A stretch of 42,934 bases of DNA from Bacteroidota bacterium (lineage in GTDB: Bacteria; Bacteroidota; Bacteroidia; Bacteroidales; VadinHA17), in NCBI GenBank assembly GCA_022709665.1, contig JAKLIJ010000004.1, forward strand, positions 1-42,934, written 5' to 3'. Position 1 is the first letter of the stretch. Each line of letters begins with the position of its first letter. This document shows, piece after piece, positions 15,051-23,035 of this stretch. The notes beneath the pieces are model-generated. The model was not told the DNA's origin and did no database searches. It saw only the letters and a list, made by a program, of their open reading frames with translations. Both the position numbers and the translations under genes were made by a program.

Positions 15051-16335
15051 ATTTTCTGGCAGTCATCCTTTCATGGTTGATCTGCTTGAGTTCCTCTCCC
15101 TTTACAATGAAATCACGGGCATTTTCAGGCGTCACTACGTATACTGATTGTTTCGGTTTGAGGCCCTGTTCAATTATTGTATGTTTATCATTGGTATCAC
15201 CTGTCACAACAATCTGCCTTACCTTGTCCCTGGTGTAAACAAACGGAATCCCGTCGGCTTCGGCATGGATGCATTCTGTGGGTATGTATATAACATCGGT
15301 GTATTTCTGAATGATCACCTTGTTGCTTGTGGTCATTGCCGGCCGCAGATCAGGATCGGATACTGCCAGTTTTACCATAACCTCGAAAACCTTTGAGTCG
15401 GAGTTGTCAAGTTGTTCTCCGATATTTGCCACGGCATGAACACTGCCTGAAAAAATTTTATCGGGGAAGGCATCCACTCTTATTTCAACATTCTGGCCGG
15501 TTTTTATCTTCCTTATTTCAATCTCGCTAATATATATTCTGGAAAGAAGGGAAGACAGGTCGGGTAACGTGGCCACAACCCTGTCGGCCATGTTAATTGT
15601 AGATCCTGTTTTTATTTTGGTGCCTCTGCGGTCTCTCTTGTAAACAACCATACCCGGCGATGGCGCTTTAATAGTGAATCCTTCAAGTATCTCCTCAAGA
15701 CTTTCAACTCTCCTCTGGACTCTGTTGTAAAACATATTCTGCCGGATAAGATCTCTTTTTACCTGAGCTACCCTGAGTTCGTATCCTCTTTTTCTCTGTT
15801 CCAAAAGACGTTTTTGTCTTTCGAGGTTTATTTCAGCCTGCCTGATTGTAGCAGGAGGTTCAAATTTTGAATTATGCAGAGTAATCTCTGCCTCCTCCAC
15901 TGTATGTATCTGATTTCGTATGTTGTTTCGAAGGTTTGTAAGAGTAACGGCAGTATCCATCTTCTTCATCTCAATGTTGTTCCTGTACTCATTCAGCCTT
16001 TCCTGCTCATCCTTCAGGGTGTTGGCATACTGAGTCCTGTCGAGGGTAGCAACAAAATCTCCGGTATTCACTATAGTCCCTTCTGCTACCATATCGGTTA
16101 TCCTGAGCGGCTGTGCGCGGAAATCCCTGCCGGCGCTGACTTCAGGCGCTTTTATATCAACTGCGTTTTCTGCAAATATCTCACCGGGAGCCTGTATTGA
16201 CACTTCAAAGTCGCCTTTTACTGCCTCTGTAAAAAGAAGGTCACGATCCTTCCGGGAACTCAGTTTGTTGAAAACAAAAAGGGCAATCATCGTGAATGCA
16301 AAAACTGCCAGTGTGATTATAATTGTTCTTTTCAT
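15049..16335 (-). CDS. HlyD-family periplasmic adaptor (membrane fusion protein)
   Basis: This 428-residue protein has one N-terminal membrane anchor (about 3-23), a lipoyl-like half (VKGDFEVSIQAPGEIFAENAVDIKAPE), a long coiled coil (about 115-215, rich in Glu, Arg, Gln), the second lipoyl half (IKAPSPGMVVYKRDRRG) and a beta-barrel region (ISEIEIRKIKTGQNVEIRVDAFPDKIFSG). Such adaptors bridge an inner-membrane pump and an outer-membrane channel. Neither an ABC/RND pump nor a TolC-like channel is next to it. The ABC-type FtsX/MacB partners of similar adaptors may lie elsewhere. The substrate is unknown. The upstream region of about 250 bases holds a short 9-bp repeat and the terminator of the DUF937 gene. 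Confidence 0.88.
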   Translation of the reverse strand: MKRTIIITLAVFAFTMIALFVFNKLSSRKDRDLLFTEAVKGDFEVSIQAPGEIFAENAVDIKAPEVSAGRDFRAQPLRITDMVAEGTIVNTGDFVATLDRTQYANTLKDEQERLNEYRNNIEMKKMDTAVTLTNLRNNIRNQIHTVEEAEITLHNSKFEPPATIRQAEINLERQKRLLEQRKRGYELRVAQVKRDLIRQNMFYNRVQRRVESLEEILEGFTIKAPSPGMVVYKRDRRGTKIKTGSTINMADRVVATLPDLSSLLSRIYISEIEIRKIKTGQNVEIRVDAFPDKIFSGSVHAVANIGEQLDNSDSKVFEVMVKLAVSDPDLRPAMTTSNKVIIQKYTDVIYIPTECIHAEADGIPFVYTRDKVRQIVVTGDTNDKHTIIEQGLKPKQSVYVVTPENARDFIVKGEELKQINHERMTARK

Positions 16336-16422
16336 CCTTTAATTATTCATGAATATCTAATCCATGCCTTAAGCGGTAACGAAATTAGGAAATTCCGGCC
16401 AGCCATCCCCTTGATTTAAACT

Positions 16423-16449
16423 TATTTAACATATTTAACATATTTAACA
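16423..16449. repeat. Three perfect 9-bp tandem units
   Basis: TATTTAACA occurs three times in a row (16423-16431, 16432-16440, 16441-16449), in the upstream region of the HlyD-type gene. An AT-rich spacer with copy-number potential; no role is known. Confidence 0.85.
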
Positions 16450-16528
16450 ACGATTTATTCAAATTGTTGAGAACCAGCTCAGGGTTTGTTCAAGCCAAAG
16501 ACCACGCGAGGAAATCTTTGTAAAGAAT

Positions 16529-16556
16529 AAAAAAATCCCCCGGCAAGGGGGGATTT
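16529..16556 (-). terminator. Strong terminator of the DUF937 gene
   Basis: AAATCCCCC (16533-16541) pairs with GGGGGATTT (16548-16556). On the minus strand the hairpin continues into seven T. It lies 38 bases after the DUF937 stop codon. Confidence 0.88.
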
Positions 16557-16593
16557 CACAAAAGTAACTCAGTAAGGGAAAATTTTCAGACTG

Positions 16594-17175
16594 CTATCTT
16601 CTGAACATACCTCCGAGGATAGACCCCAGGATACCTTTTCCCTTTGTCTGCTGTCCTGTTCCGCCTTTAAGAATATACCCTGCAACATCGTCAATGATGC
16701 TTCCGTCACCGTCTGCATCAAGGAGAGATCCTATTCCTCCGATACCGCCGCTGGATGTTGCTTTCCTTTTCGACAGGGCACCGAGAATGATCGGGGCAAG
16801 AGCCGGGATCATCTTCATGATCTTCGAAGCGTCAATATTGAGTGATTTTCCAAGAGCCTGGGCAGCCTGAACACCTCCGTTCGCTCCGAGAAGTCCGCCA
16901 AGGTTTGCATCAGCAGAGGAATCGGTTGTTTTTGAAGAGATCAGATCCTTTATATTGTCAAGAACAGACGGATCCCCGTATTTATTAAGGATATGGTCAA
17001 CTCTTGCATCACCACCCCTTTCGTCTTTCTGTTTTTTCAAACCACCCAGAATAAGCGGAGCAAGTTTTGGAATAAGTGTCTGAACCGTTTTCTGGTCGAG
17101 ACCGGTGTTGGCTGCCATCTGACTGGCCACTTCTCCACCGTAGGTCTTCATAAATTCGTCAATGAAATTTGCCAT
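16594..17175 (-). CDS. DUF937 (YidB-like) protein
   Basis: This 193-residue soluble protein belongs to the DUF937 group: VASQMAANTGLDQKTVQTLIPKLAPLILGGLKKQ near the N-terminus, repeated as AAQALGKSLNIDASKIMKMIPALAPIILGALSKR in the second half. Between them is LLGANGG, and later DADGDGSIIDDVAGYIL, which looks like a calcium-type Asp-rich loop. The C-terminus is glycine rich (GKGILGSILGGMFRR). The repeat indicates an internal duplication. No function is established for the family. It has its own terminator and a structured leader (see 17220-17260). Confidence 0.85.
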   Translation of the reverse strand: MANFIDEFMKTYGGEVASQMAANTGLDQKTVQTLIPKLAPLILGGLKKQKDERGGDARVDHILNKYGDPSVLDNIKDLISSKTTDSSADANLGGLLGANGGVQAAQALGKSLNIDASKIMKMIPALAPIILGALSKRKATSSGGIGGIGSLLDADGDGSIIDDVAGYILKGGTGQQTKGKGILGSILGGMFRR

Positions 17176-17219
17176 TGGTTTCTGATTTTAATTTTCTAAA
17201 GATGCGTTAAGTTTTACAA

Positions 17220-17260
17220 TTGGAATGCTTACCCCTCCGGGGTTAGCATATCAATTCCAA
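17220..17260 (-). promoter_or_regulatory. Long hairpin in the leader of the DUF937 gene
   Basis: Outer arms TTGGAAT (17220-17226) and ATTCCAA (17254-17260) and an inner stem TGCTTACCCC/GGGGTTAGCA (17226-17235/17239-17248, one mismatch) close on a three-base loop, with a five-base bulge. Neither strand has a T-run after it, so it is not a simple terminator. It lies 45 bases upstream of the DUF937 start. The rest of 17176-17591 is AT-rich and shows no gene that I trust. Confidence 0.55.
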
Positions 17261-17591
17261 AAAAATCAAATAACAACTTTATTGTATTTATTATCAATTC
17301 ATTAGAATGATCTTAAAGATTAATGAATCAAGCTGATTTTAAATACAAAAATCTGGATAAATTATCTTCAACGGGTCATTCTACAAACCGAAAGGTAACT
17401 ATGTTTAGCTTAATTTCAAAGAAATATTCAGATTATTATATATGTAGCAAAAAGCAGAAGAAATTCAGTGTGTTATGCAGGAGAATGTTTTTTTCCTTCC
17501 TTTGAGTTGCTTCGGCAGTATAAAAATATGATTATTTTTATACACCATATTTTTGAATCGGCCGTTAGCGTTTAAACCAAAATATCAAATT

Positions 17592-18227
17592 ATGAAGACA
17601 AAACTATTCACAGGTTTTATTTTTATTTTTCTCCTGTCGTTGTCGGTACAGGCACAGGATGGAATCAGGTTCGGTGTTCTGGGGGGTGTTAATTTTCAGA
17701 ATATCAATGGCAAGGATACAGATGGCGATAAGCTTGAAAATGATCTCAAGACGGGATTTCATGCCGGAGTTAATGCCATTCTCGGAATTGCTCCGGAATT
17801 TTATCTTCAGCCCGGAATCCTCTTCTCAACGAAAGGCTGCAAGTTTGATGAAACTGATGTGAAACTTAATGTTTCCTATCTTGAGATACCTCTTAACTTT
17901 CTGTATCGGGGAGAATTCGGAAACGGGTTTGTCCTCATTGGATTCGGCCCTTATCTTGGATTCGGCCTCAGCGGCAAGCTCAAGGATAGTGATGGTAATT
18001 CAATCGACGTTACGTTCTCGAACGATTTCCAAGCAAACGGAACCTGGTATATGAGAAGGTTTGATGCCGGTGCCAATGTATTTGCAGGATACGAGCTCGC
18101 TTCAGGTATCTTCTTCCAGCTTAACACTCAGCTGGGCCTGATAGGGATCAATCCTGAAACTTCAGATTCAGGTTCTGAAACCTTGAAGAACACTGGTTTC
18201 GGACTTTCAGCCGGCTACCGGTTCTGA
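17592..18227 (+). CDS. PorT-like outer-membrane beta-barrel protein
   Basis: This 211-residue protein begins at the ATG at 17592, which directly precedes a signal peptide (KTKLFTGFIFIFLLSLSVQAQ); an open frame reaches back to a TTG at 17553 but adds nothing sensible. The mature part alternates aromatic and glycine residues in strands: RFGVLGGVNFQNING, GFHAGVNAILGIAPEFYLQPGILFSTKG, SYLEIPLNFLYRGEF, FGPYLGFGLSG and a final strand GFGLSAGYRF ending in phenylalanine, as outer-membrane barrels do. This is the pattern of the PorT-type family (outer membrane protein beta-barrel), with about eight strands. No partner or substrate can be named. Confidence 0.88.
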   Translation: MKTKLFTGFIFIFLLSLSVQAQDGIRFGVLGGVNFQNINGKDTDGDKLENDLKTGFHAGVNAILGIAPEFYLQPGILFSTKGCKFDETDVKLNVSYLEIPLNFLYRGEFGNGFVLIGFGPYLGFGLSGKLKDSDGNSIDVTFSNDFQANGTWYMRRFDAGANVFAGYELASGIFFQLNTQLGLIGINPETSDSGSETLKNTGFGLSAGYRF

Positions 18228-18253
18228 ACAGGATTGAATAATATTTGCACAGG

Positions 18254-18284
18254 AGAGTGTCCTTGATACGAGGACCCCTCTTTT
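18254..18284 (+). terminator. Terminator after the PorT-like gene
   Basis: AGAG (18254-18257) plus GTCCT (18259-18263) pair with AGGAC (18271-18275) plus CTCT (18278-18281), with a small internal loop, followed by TTT. It sits between two convergent genes. Confidence 0.65.
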
Positions 18285-18296
18285 AATTAAAGTACA

Positions 18297-19745
18297 TTAT
18301 CGGATCTTTGAAGCGGTCTTCTCAATGGTTTCGAGAAGCAGCTGCAAATCCTCTTCTGTAGTCAGGGGATTGATAATGGTGACACGCAGCCAGAGTTTAT
18401 CCTCCAGTTCGGTCTGAACGATATAGAATTTACCTTCTTTTATGATTCTGTCGCGGATGACGGCGTTCAGCCGGTTGAGTTCTTCAGGTTCCATACCGCC
18501 GGGATTATATCTGAAGCATACGATATTAGCATGAGGTTCAAGGGCAGCTTCGAAACTGTCTTTCTCCTTTATCATTTCACTGAACCTCTTTGCCAGGTCG
18601 TAGCGGCTGTCGATATAGTTGCAGAAGTATTCCCTGTCGTAGTATTTGAAAGCAGTAAAGGCTGCGAATCCGAGTGAGCTCTTGGTACACTCAAGGGTTC
18701 TCTTTGCGCTGTTGTACCACTCATTATCATTCTGTTTTTTAAATAGATAAGAGGCCTTCTGTGCAAATGTCTCGTGCGATCTGCGTCCGTCGCGGAACAG
18801 TACCATGGTATTCAGAGCCGGCACCAGCAGCATTTTGTGAAAGTCGATCACTACCGAGTCGGCTCTCTCAATTCCCCTGACAAGGTGCCGGTATTTGCCG
18901 GAAAAGAGTACTCCCATTCCGTGTGCCCCGTCAACATGAAGCCAAAGATCGTGCTTCCCGCAGAAGTCGGCTATCTCCATAAGATCATCATAGGAGCCAG
19001 TGGCCGTTGAGCATGAATTGGCAACAACTGCAGCAGGCTGAATATCTTTTTGAAGCGCTTTTTTATAATACTTTTCAAGCAGGTCGGTGCGCATCCTGTT
19101 ACCTTTGTCATACGGAACCCTGATGAGGGCATCGTTACCCAGTCCCATTATCTTTACGTTTCTGGCCACGCTGTAGTGCGACTGGTCAGTCACCATGAAT
19201 CCGGTCCTCAGTTTCTTTTCAACACCTTCTTCCCACACGTTATATTTCGATTTTACCTGTCTTATGGCCAGCATGGCGGTCAGATTGCCAGCGCTCCCGC
19301 CATGGGTAAAGATACCGTCTGCATTATTGTCATAACCTATCATACCGGAGAACAACCTGACAATATTTCTTTCCATTGCCATGGCGACCGGCCCCATCTC
19401 ATATACTGCCGCTCCGTTATTCAGCAGTGTGGTGCACAGTTGAGCGAGTGCCACGTGAGGAAGCGGTGATGTTACCTGGTGACCTATGTACCTTGGGTGG
19501 TGAAGATGGTTGGATTTGTCAAGGACATCCCTGATATAACCGGTAAAGGATTCGGAATTTCCCGATTTAAGTTTCTCAGCATAGTATTCTGCAAGTTCAT
19601 CCGGATCGGTTCGTGGCAGAACCGGTATGTCGGGTCTGTTTACAATTTCTTTCAGGTAGTCGGAGAGGAGGTCTATTATTCTGTGGCCCTCGTGCCTGAA
19701 GAGTTCAGGATCAAAAGGAGCGTCCTGATATTTTTGTTTGCTCAT
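18297..19745 (-). CDS. PLP-dependent amino-acid decarboxylase (group II, AADC/glutamate-decarboxylase-like)
   Basis: This 482-residue cytoplasmic enzyme carries the group II decarboxylase motifs: HHPRYIGHQ near 82-90, THGGSAGNLTAMLA (147-160), TDQSHYSVA with H190 for stacking on the cofactor, WLHVDGAHG with D272, and DFHKMLLVPA with K304, the Schiff-base lysine. This makes it catalytically complete. Relatives decarboxylate aromatic amino acids, glutamate, diaminobutyrate or sulfinic amino acids; the motifs do not tell which. The order is typical: an N-terminal helical region, a large PLP domain and a small C-terminal domain. It is divergent from the TonB-dependent receptor across about 130 bases, which may contain shared control signals. 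Confidence 0.88.
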   Translation of the reverse strand: MSKQKYQDAPFDPELFRHEGHRIIDLLSDYLKEIVNRPDIPVLPRTDPDELAEYYAEKLKSGNSESFTGYIRDVLDKSNHLHHPRYIGHQVTSPLPHVALAQLCTTLLNNGAAVYEMGPVAMAMERNIVRLFSGMIGYDNNADGIFTHGGSAGNLTAMLAIRQVKSKYNVWEEGVEKKLRTGFMVTDQSHYSVARNVKIMGLGNDALIRVPYDKGNRMRTDLLEKYYKKALQKDIQPAAVVANSCSTATGSYDDLMEIADFCGKHDLWLHVDGAHGMGVLFSGKYRHLVRGIERADSVVIDFHKMLLVPALNTMVLFRDGRRSHETFAQKASYLFKKQNDNEWYNSAKRTLECTKSSLGFAAFTAFKYYDREYFCNYIDSRYDLAKRFSEMIKEKDSFEAALEPHANIVCFRYNPGGMEPEELNRLNAVIRDRIIKEGKFYIVQTELEDKLWLRVTIINPLTTEEDLQLLLETIEKTASKIR

Positions 19746-19874
19746 TCTAAGTGGAATTTTACGGGGTGATCTGGTTTAGGATGCAGACATCACCGCTGAA
19801 GGCCATAAAAGTAATGGTTTTAATGCATCGGACAAATCAAAAAAAATCCTTTTATTTGGGAAACCCAAAACCGG

Positions 19875-21920
19875 ATGACCATGTTGAGAGCTTTGATTTT
19901 TCTGATTTTTCCTCTTTCCCCAGGCCTGGTGGCAGCAAAGGATAATCCGGGATCGCAGCTTTCTGATACACTTAAACTTCATCCCATTAATGAGGTAGTA
20001 ATCACCGCCCGGAGGTTCAACTCAGTGGTTATGAGTACTCCTGAAGCTGTAAGGGCGATCGATTACATATCCATCGGAGAGTATCAGCTCCGGACTTCCC
20101 CCGAAGCACTTGCACTTACTCCCGGGGTTTTTGTTCAGAAAACTAACCACGGGGGCGGATCACCATTTATACGAGGACTTACCGGTAACCAGACCCTTCT
20201 TCTTCTTGACGGGATCAGGATCAGCAATTCGACCATGAGATACGGCCCCAACCAGTATTTCAATACCATAGACCCTTTCAGCACAGGAAGAATTGAGGTC
20301 CTGCGGGGCAGTGGTTCAGTTCAGTACGGTTCGGATGCTATTGGAGGCACCATCCAGGCTTTCAGTCATGAAACAGGATTCACCGACGAAGCTGACTGGG
20401 GCGGATCCGTGCTCGGGAGAATTTCAACACATGGTATGGAGCAAACTCTTCATTCCTTTCTGTCTTTTAGCAATAAAATCGTTTCGGCAAGGGCCGGAGT
20501 CTCTTTCAGGAAATTCGGCGACATAGTGGGCGGTGATACCACAGGCCGCCAGACTCCGTCGGGCTATGATGAGTCGGACCACGATTTCAAGGCATCAGTT
20601 CTGCTCTCACCCGGAACTTCACTTACGGTTCTTTACCAGAATGTTATCCAGACCAACATCCCGGTTTATCACAAGGTGGTTCTTGAAAACTATGCGATAA
20701 ACGAAACGGATCCCCAGCGAAGGAAGCTTGCCTATGCCCGCCTTAATACCAGCCTCGATGCCGGCATACTGAAATCGGGGATTATCACTGCATCATATCA
20801 GCAGACAAGGGAAGGAAGATCGAGCAGGAAGAACGGCTCCGATATTCTGAGGCGTGAGTACGACAAGGTCAGGACTTTCGGCCTGTCGGCCGAGGCTCTT
20901 GTTTCGGGCGGCGATGTCTGGTCGGGAAACATCGGCATTGAATTCTACAGCGACCTTGTCAACAGCACACGTACCGATACGGATATCACCACCTCATTAT
21001 CCACAGGAAAAAGAGGTCTTTATCCCGATGGATCGACCATGAACAGCCTGGCCTTGTTTACCGTTCACTCCTTCGACCTGCCCCGGTGGAACATAACTGC
21101 CGGAGGAAGGTTCAACTCCTATGTTATAAATGTTGAAGGTATGGAGCTTGGCATGACGAAGCTTACCCCGTCGGCCCTGGTCGGGAACCTTGCCGTCATG
21201 AGAAAACTGAATTCCGCTTCGAATCTTTTCCTTTCACTGAATACCGGTTTCAGGGCTCCCAACATAGATGATCTCGGTACTCTCGGCATTGTGGATTTCA
21301 GATACGAAACACCAAACTTCGACCTCAAACCCGAAAGTTCCTTTCAGTACCAGGCGGGCTATAAATACAACAGGAACGGGCTCAGGGGAGAGATCTACCT
21401 GTACCGGAATGAGCTCTACAACCTGATCACCAGGATTAGGGTCGAAGGACAGGAGATAGAGGGTTATCCCCTCTATACCAAGGAAAACAGTGAAAGGGCA
21501 TTTATTCAGGGTGCTGAAACCGCGTGGGACTATTCGCCGAAGTCGTGGCTCACTTTTTCAGGGAGTCTGACCTATACTTACGGGCAGAATATTACAAAAG
21601 ATGAACCGGTTCGACGGATCCCGCCACTTTTCGCAAGGATGGCAGCCGAATACAGGCCGGGCAACTGGCGAACCGGTGCTGAATGGCTTGTTGCCGCGAA
21701 GCAGGACCGCCTGGCGCAGGGCGACATCGATGATAACCGTATACCCGACGGAGGAACTCCAGGCTGGAATGTGATAAATCTCAGCGGTGGTTATACCTGG
21801 AAATTCCTTGCTGCCGACCTTAGCCTGAGGAATATCTTCAATAAGGACTACCGGTATCATGGTTCAGGGATTAATAGCTACGGACGCTCCGTTTTCCTAA
21901 CCCTTCAGGCAAATTTTTAG
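19875..21920 (+). CDS. TonB-dependent outer-membrane receptor
   Basis: This 681-residue protein has a signal peptide (LRALIFLIFPLSPGLVAA), a TonB-box-like stretch HPINEVVITARRF (about 35-48), and a plug domain (about 50-160) with TSPEALALTPGVFVQK, SPFIRGLTGNQTLLLLDGIRIS and RIEVLRGSGSVQYGSDAIGG. The remaining about 520 residues form the 22-strand barrel and end in LTLQANF with a terminal phenylalanine. It lacks the N-terminal carboxypeptidase-like domain of SusC-type proteins and has no SusD partner, so it looks like a siderophore, haem or vitamin receptor rather than a glycan importer. ATG 19875 or ATG 19881 is the start; both give the same signal peptide. Confidence 0.93.
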   Translation: MTMLRALIFLIFPLSPGLVAAKDNPGSQLSDTLKLHPINEVVITARRFNSVVMSTPEAVRAIDYISIGEYQLRTSPEALALTPGVFVQKTNHGGGSPFIRGLTGNQTLLLLDGIRISNSTMRYGPNQYFNTIDPFSTGRIEVLRGSGSVQYGSDAIGGTIQAFSHETGFTDEADWGGSVLGRISTHGMEQTLHSFLSFSNKIVSARAGVSFRKFGDIVGGDTTGRQTPSGYDESDHDFKASVLLSPGTSLTVLYQNVIQTNIPVYHKVVLENYAINETDPQRRKLAYARLNTSLDAGILKSGIITASYQQTREGRSSRKNGSDILRREYDKVRTFGLSAEALVSGGDVWSGNIGIEFYSDLVNSTRTDTDITTSLSTGKRGLYPDGSTMNSLALFTVHSFDLPRWNITAGGRFNSYVINVEGMELGMTKLTPSALVGNLAVMRKLNSASNLFLSLNTGFRAPNIDDLGTLGIVDFRYETPNFDLKPESSFQYQAGYKYNRNGLRGEIYLYRNELYNLITRIRVEGQEIEGYPLYTKENSERAFIQGAETAWDYSPKSWLTFSGSLTYTYGQNITKDEPVRRIPPLFARMAAEYRPGNWRTGAEWLVAAKQDRLAQGDIDDNRIPDGGTPGWNVINLSGGYTWKFLAADLSLRNIFNKDYRYHGSGINSYGRSVFLTLQANF

Positions 21921-21976
21921 ACACGCACCCGGAGGGATAGGATAATCATTATTTTTACAGTAAAATTACTTTGCAC

Positions 21977-22939
21977 ATGATAAACGAAATTAAGCTTGCT
22001 GACCTTGATAAAGGTCAGTTCATAGATGAGAAGGTAAGGGAAATTTCCGCTGCCGTTGGCGACGGAACAGCCATCAATGCCCTTTCGGGCGGTGTCGATT
22101 CCTCGGCGGTTACGATGCTGGGGCACCGGGCCCTGGGAAAGAAGCTTAGGACCGTCTTTATTCAGAACGGCCTTATGCGTGAAGGTGAAGCCGGATTCAT
22201 AAAAGGGATTTTCAGGAGCCTGGGCGTTGAAATAGAGATTATTGATGCCCGCAGGGAGTTTCTGGATGCCCTCAAGGGGATAACTGATCCTGAAAAAAAG
22301 AGGGAGGCAATTACCCAGACTTTCTACAAGGATGTTTTTGGAAGAATAGTCAGGGAAAGTAATGCCAGGCATCTCCTTCAGGGAACCATCCTTACCGATG
22401 TCGATGAGACAGTTGCAGGTATAAAGCGGCAGCACAACGTATTTGCCCAGCTTGGTATCGATCCGCAGCAAACTTTCGGTTACCAGATCATTGAACCGCT
22501 GATACAGCTGCGGAAGGATGGAGTGAGGGCTGTCGGAAAAGCTCTCGGTTTGCCTGAGGAAATCTTTGCAAGGATTCCCTTTCCCGGACCAGCGCTAGCT
22601 GCACGGATCATCGGAGAGGTGACGGAAGAAAAACTCGAGACCGTCAGAAAAGCCACATCTGTTGTCGAAAAGATGTTAAGCGGGAGAGGTGCTTTCCAGT
22701 ACATGGCGATACTCCACGAGGACCGGGTTACCGGTATGAGGGACGGGAAACGCGACTTCGGAAGGCAAATCGAGGTCAGGTGCTGGGACAGTGTAGATGC
22801 AAGGACTGCCACCCCGACAAGGCTTCCCTTCGAAGTTCTCGAAAAGCTTGCTGCCGACATAGTGGAACAGGTGCCTGGCGTAGTTAGTGTTACATATAAT
22901 ATTACAACCAAGCCTCCTTCAACAATAGAGGCTGTTTGA
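21977..22939 (+). CDS. Stand-alone GMP-synthetase-type ATP pyrophosphatase, no glutaminase domain
   Basis: This 320-residue enzyme matches the C-terminal half of GMP synthase: P-loop SGGVDSSA (about 36-43), LRTVFIQNGLMREGE, GTILTDVDET, IKRQHNV, then FPGPALAARIIGEVTEEKLETVRKA and the closing VPGVVSVTYNITTKPPSTIEAV. Normal GuaA is about 510-525 residues with an N-terminal class I glutaminase. Nothing upstream encodes one, and the ATG at 21977 is the first sensible start. It may use free ammonia, work with a separate glutaminase as in archaea, or act on another substrate; database names for similar Bacteroidota proteins are often ExsB family. The C-terminal dimer segment is kept. It begins a same-strand run continuing with the PBP. 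Confidence 0.82.
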   Translation: MINEIKLADLDKGQFIDEKVREISAAVGDGTAINALSGGVDSSAVTMLGHRALGKKLRTVFIQNGLMREGEAGFIKGIFRSLGVEIEIIDARREFLDALKGITDPEKKREAITQTFYKDVFGRIVRESNARHLLQGTILTDVDETVAGIKRQHNVFAQLGIDPQQTFGYQIIEPLIQLRKDGVRAVGKALGLPEEIFARIPFPGPALAARIIGEVTEEKLETVRKATSVVEKMLSGRGAFQYMAILHEDRVTGMRDGKRDFGRQIEVRCWDSVDARTATPTRLPFEVLEKLAADIVEQVPGVVSVTYNITTKPPSTIEAV

Positions 22940-23035
22940 GCGAACAGCTGTGCAACAGCACGATGTCCGGTTCATGTCCCGCACCCGGGGTACAACAGGG
23001 ATAAACATTGAGGATCCCAAGGCTAACCTCATTTT

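Noticed and set aside
17323..17505. 60-residue open frame between DUF937 and the PorT-like gene
   Set aside because: AT-rich, Lys/Ser/Phe composition unlike neighbours, no ribosome-binding site or recognisable motif.
22931..22948. Hairpin GCTGTT/AACAGC at the end of the GMP-synthetase-like gene as a terminator
   Set aside because: No T-run follows, and the following gene is on the same strand close by; too weak to call.
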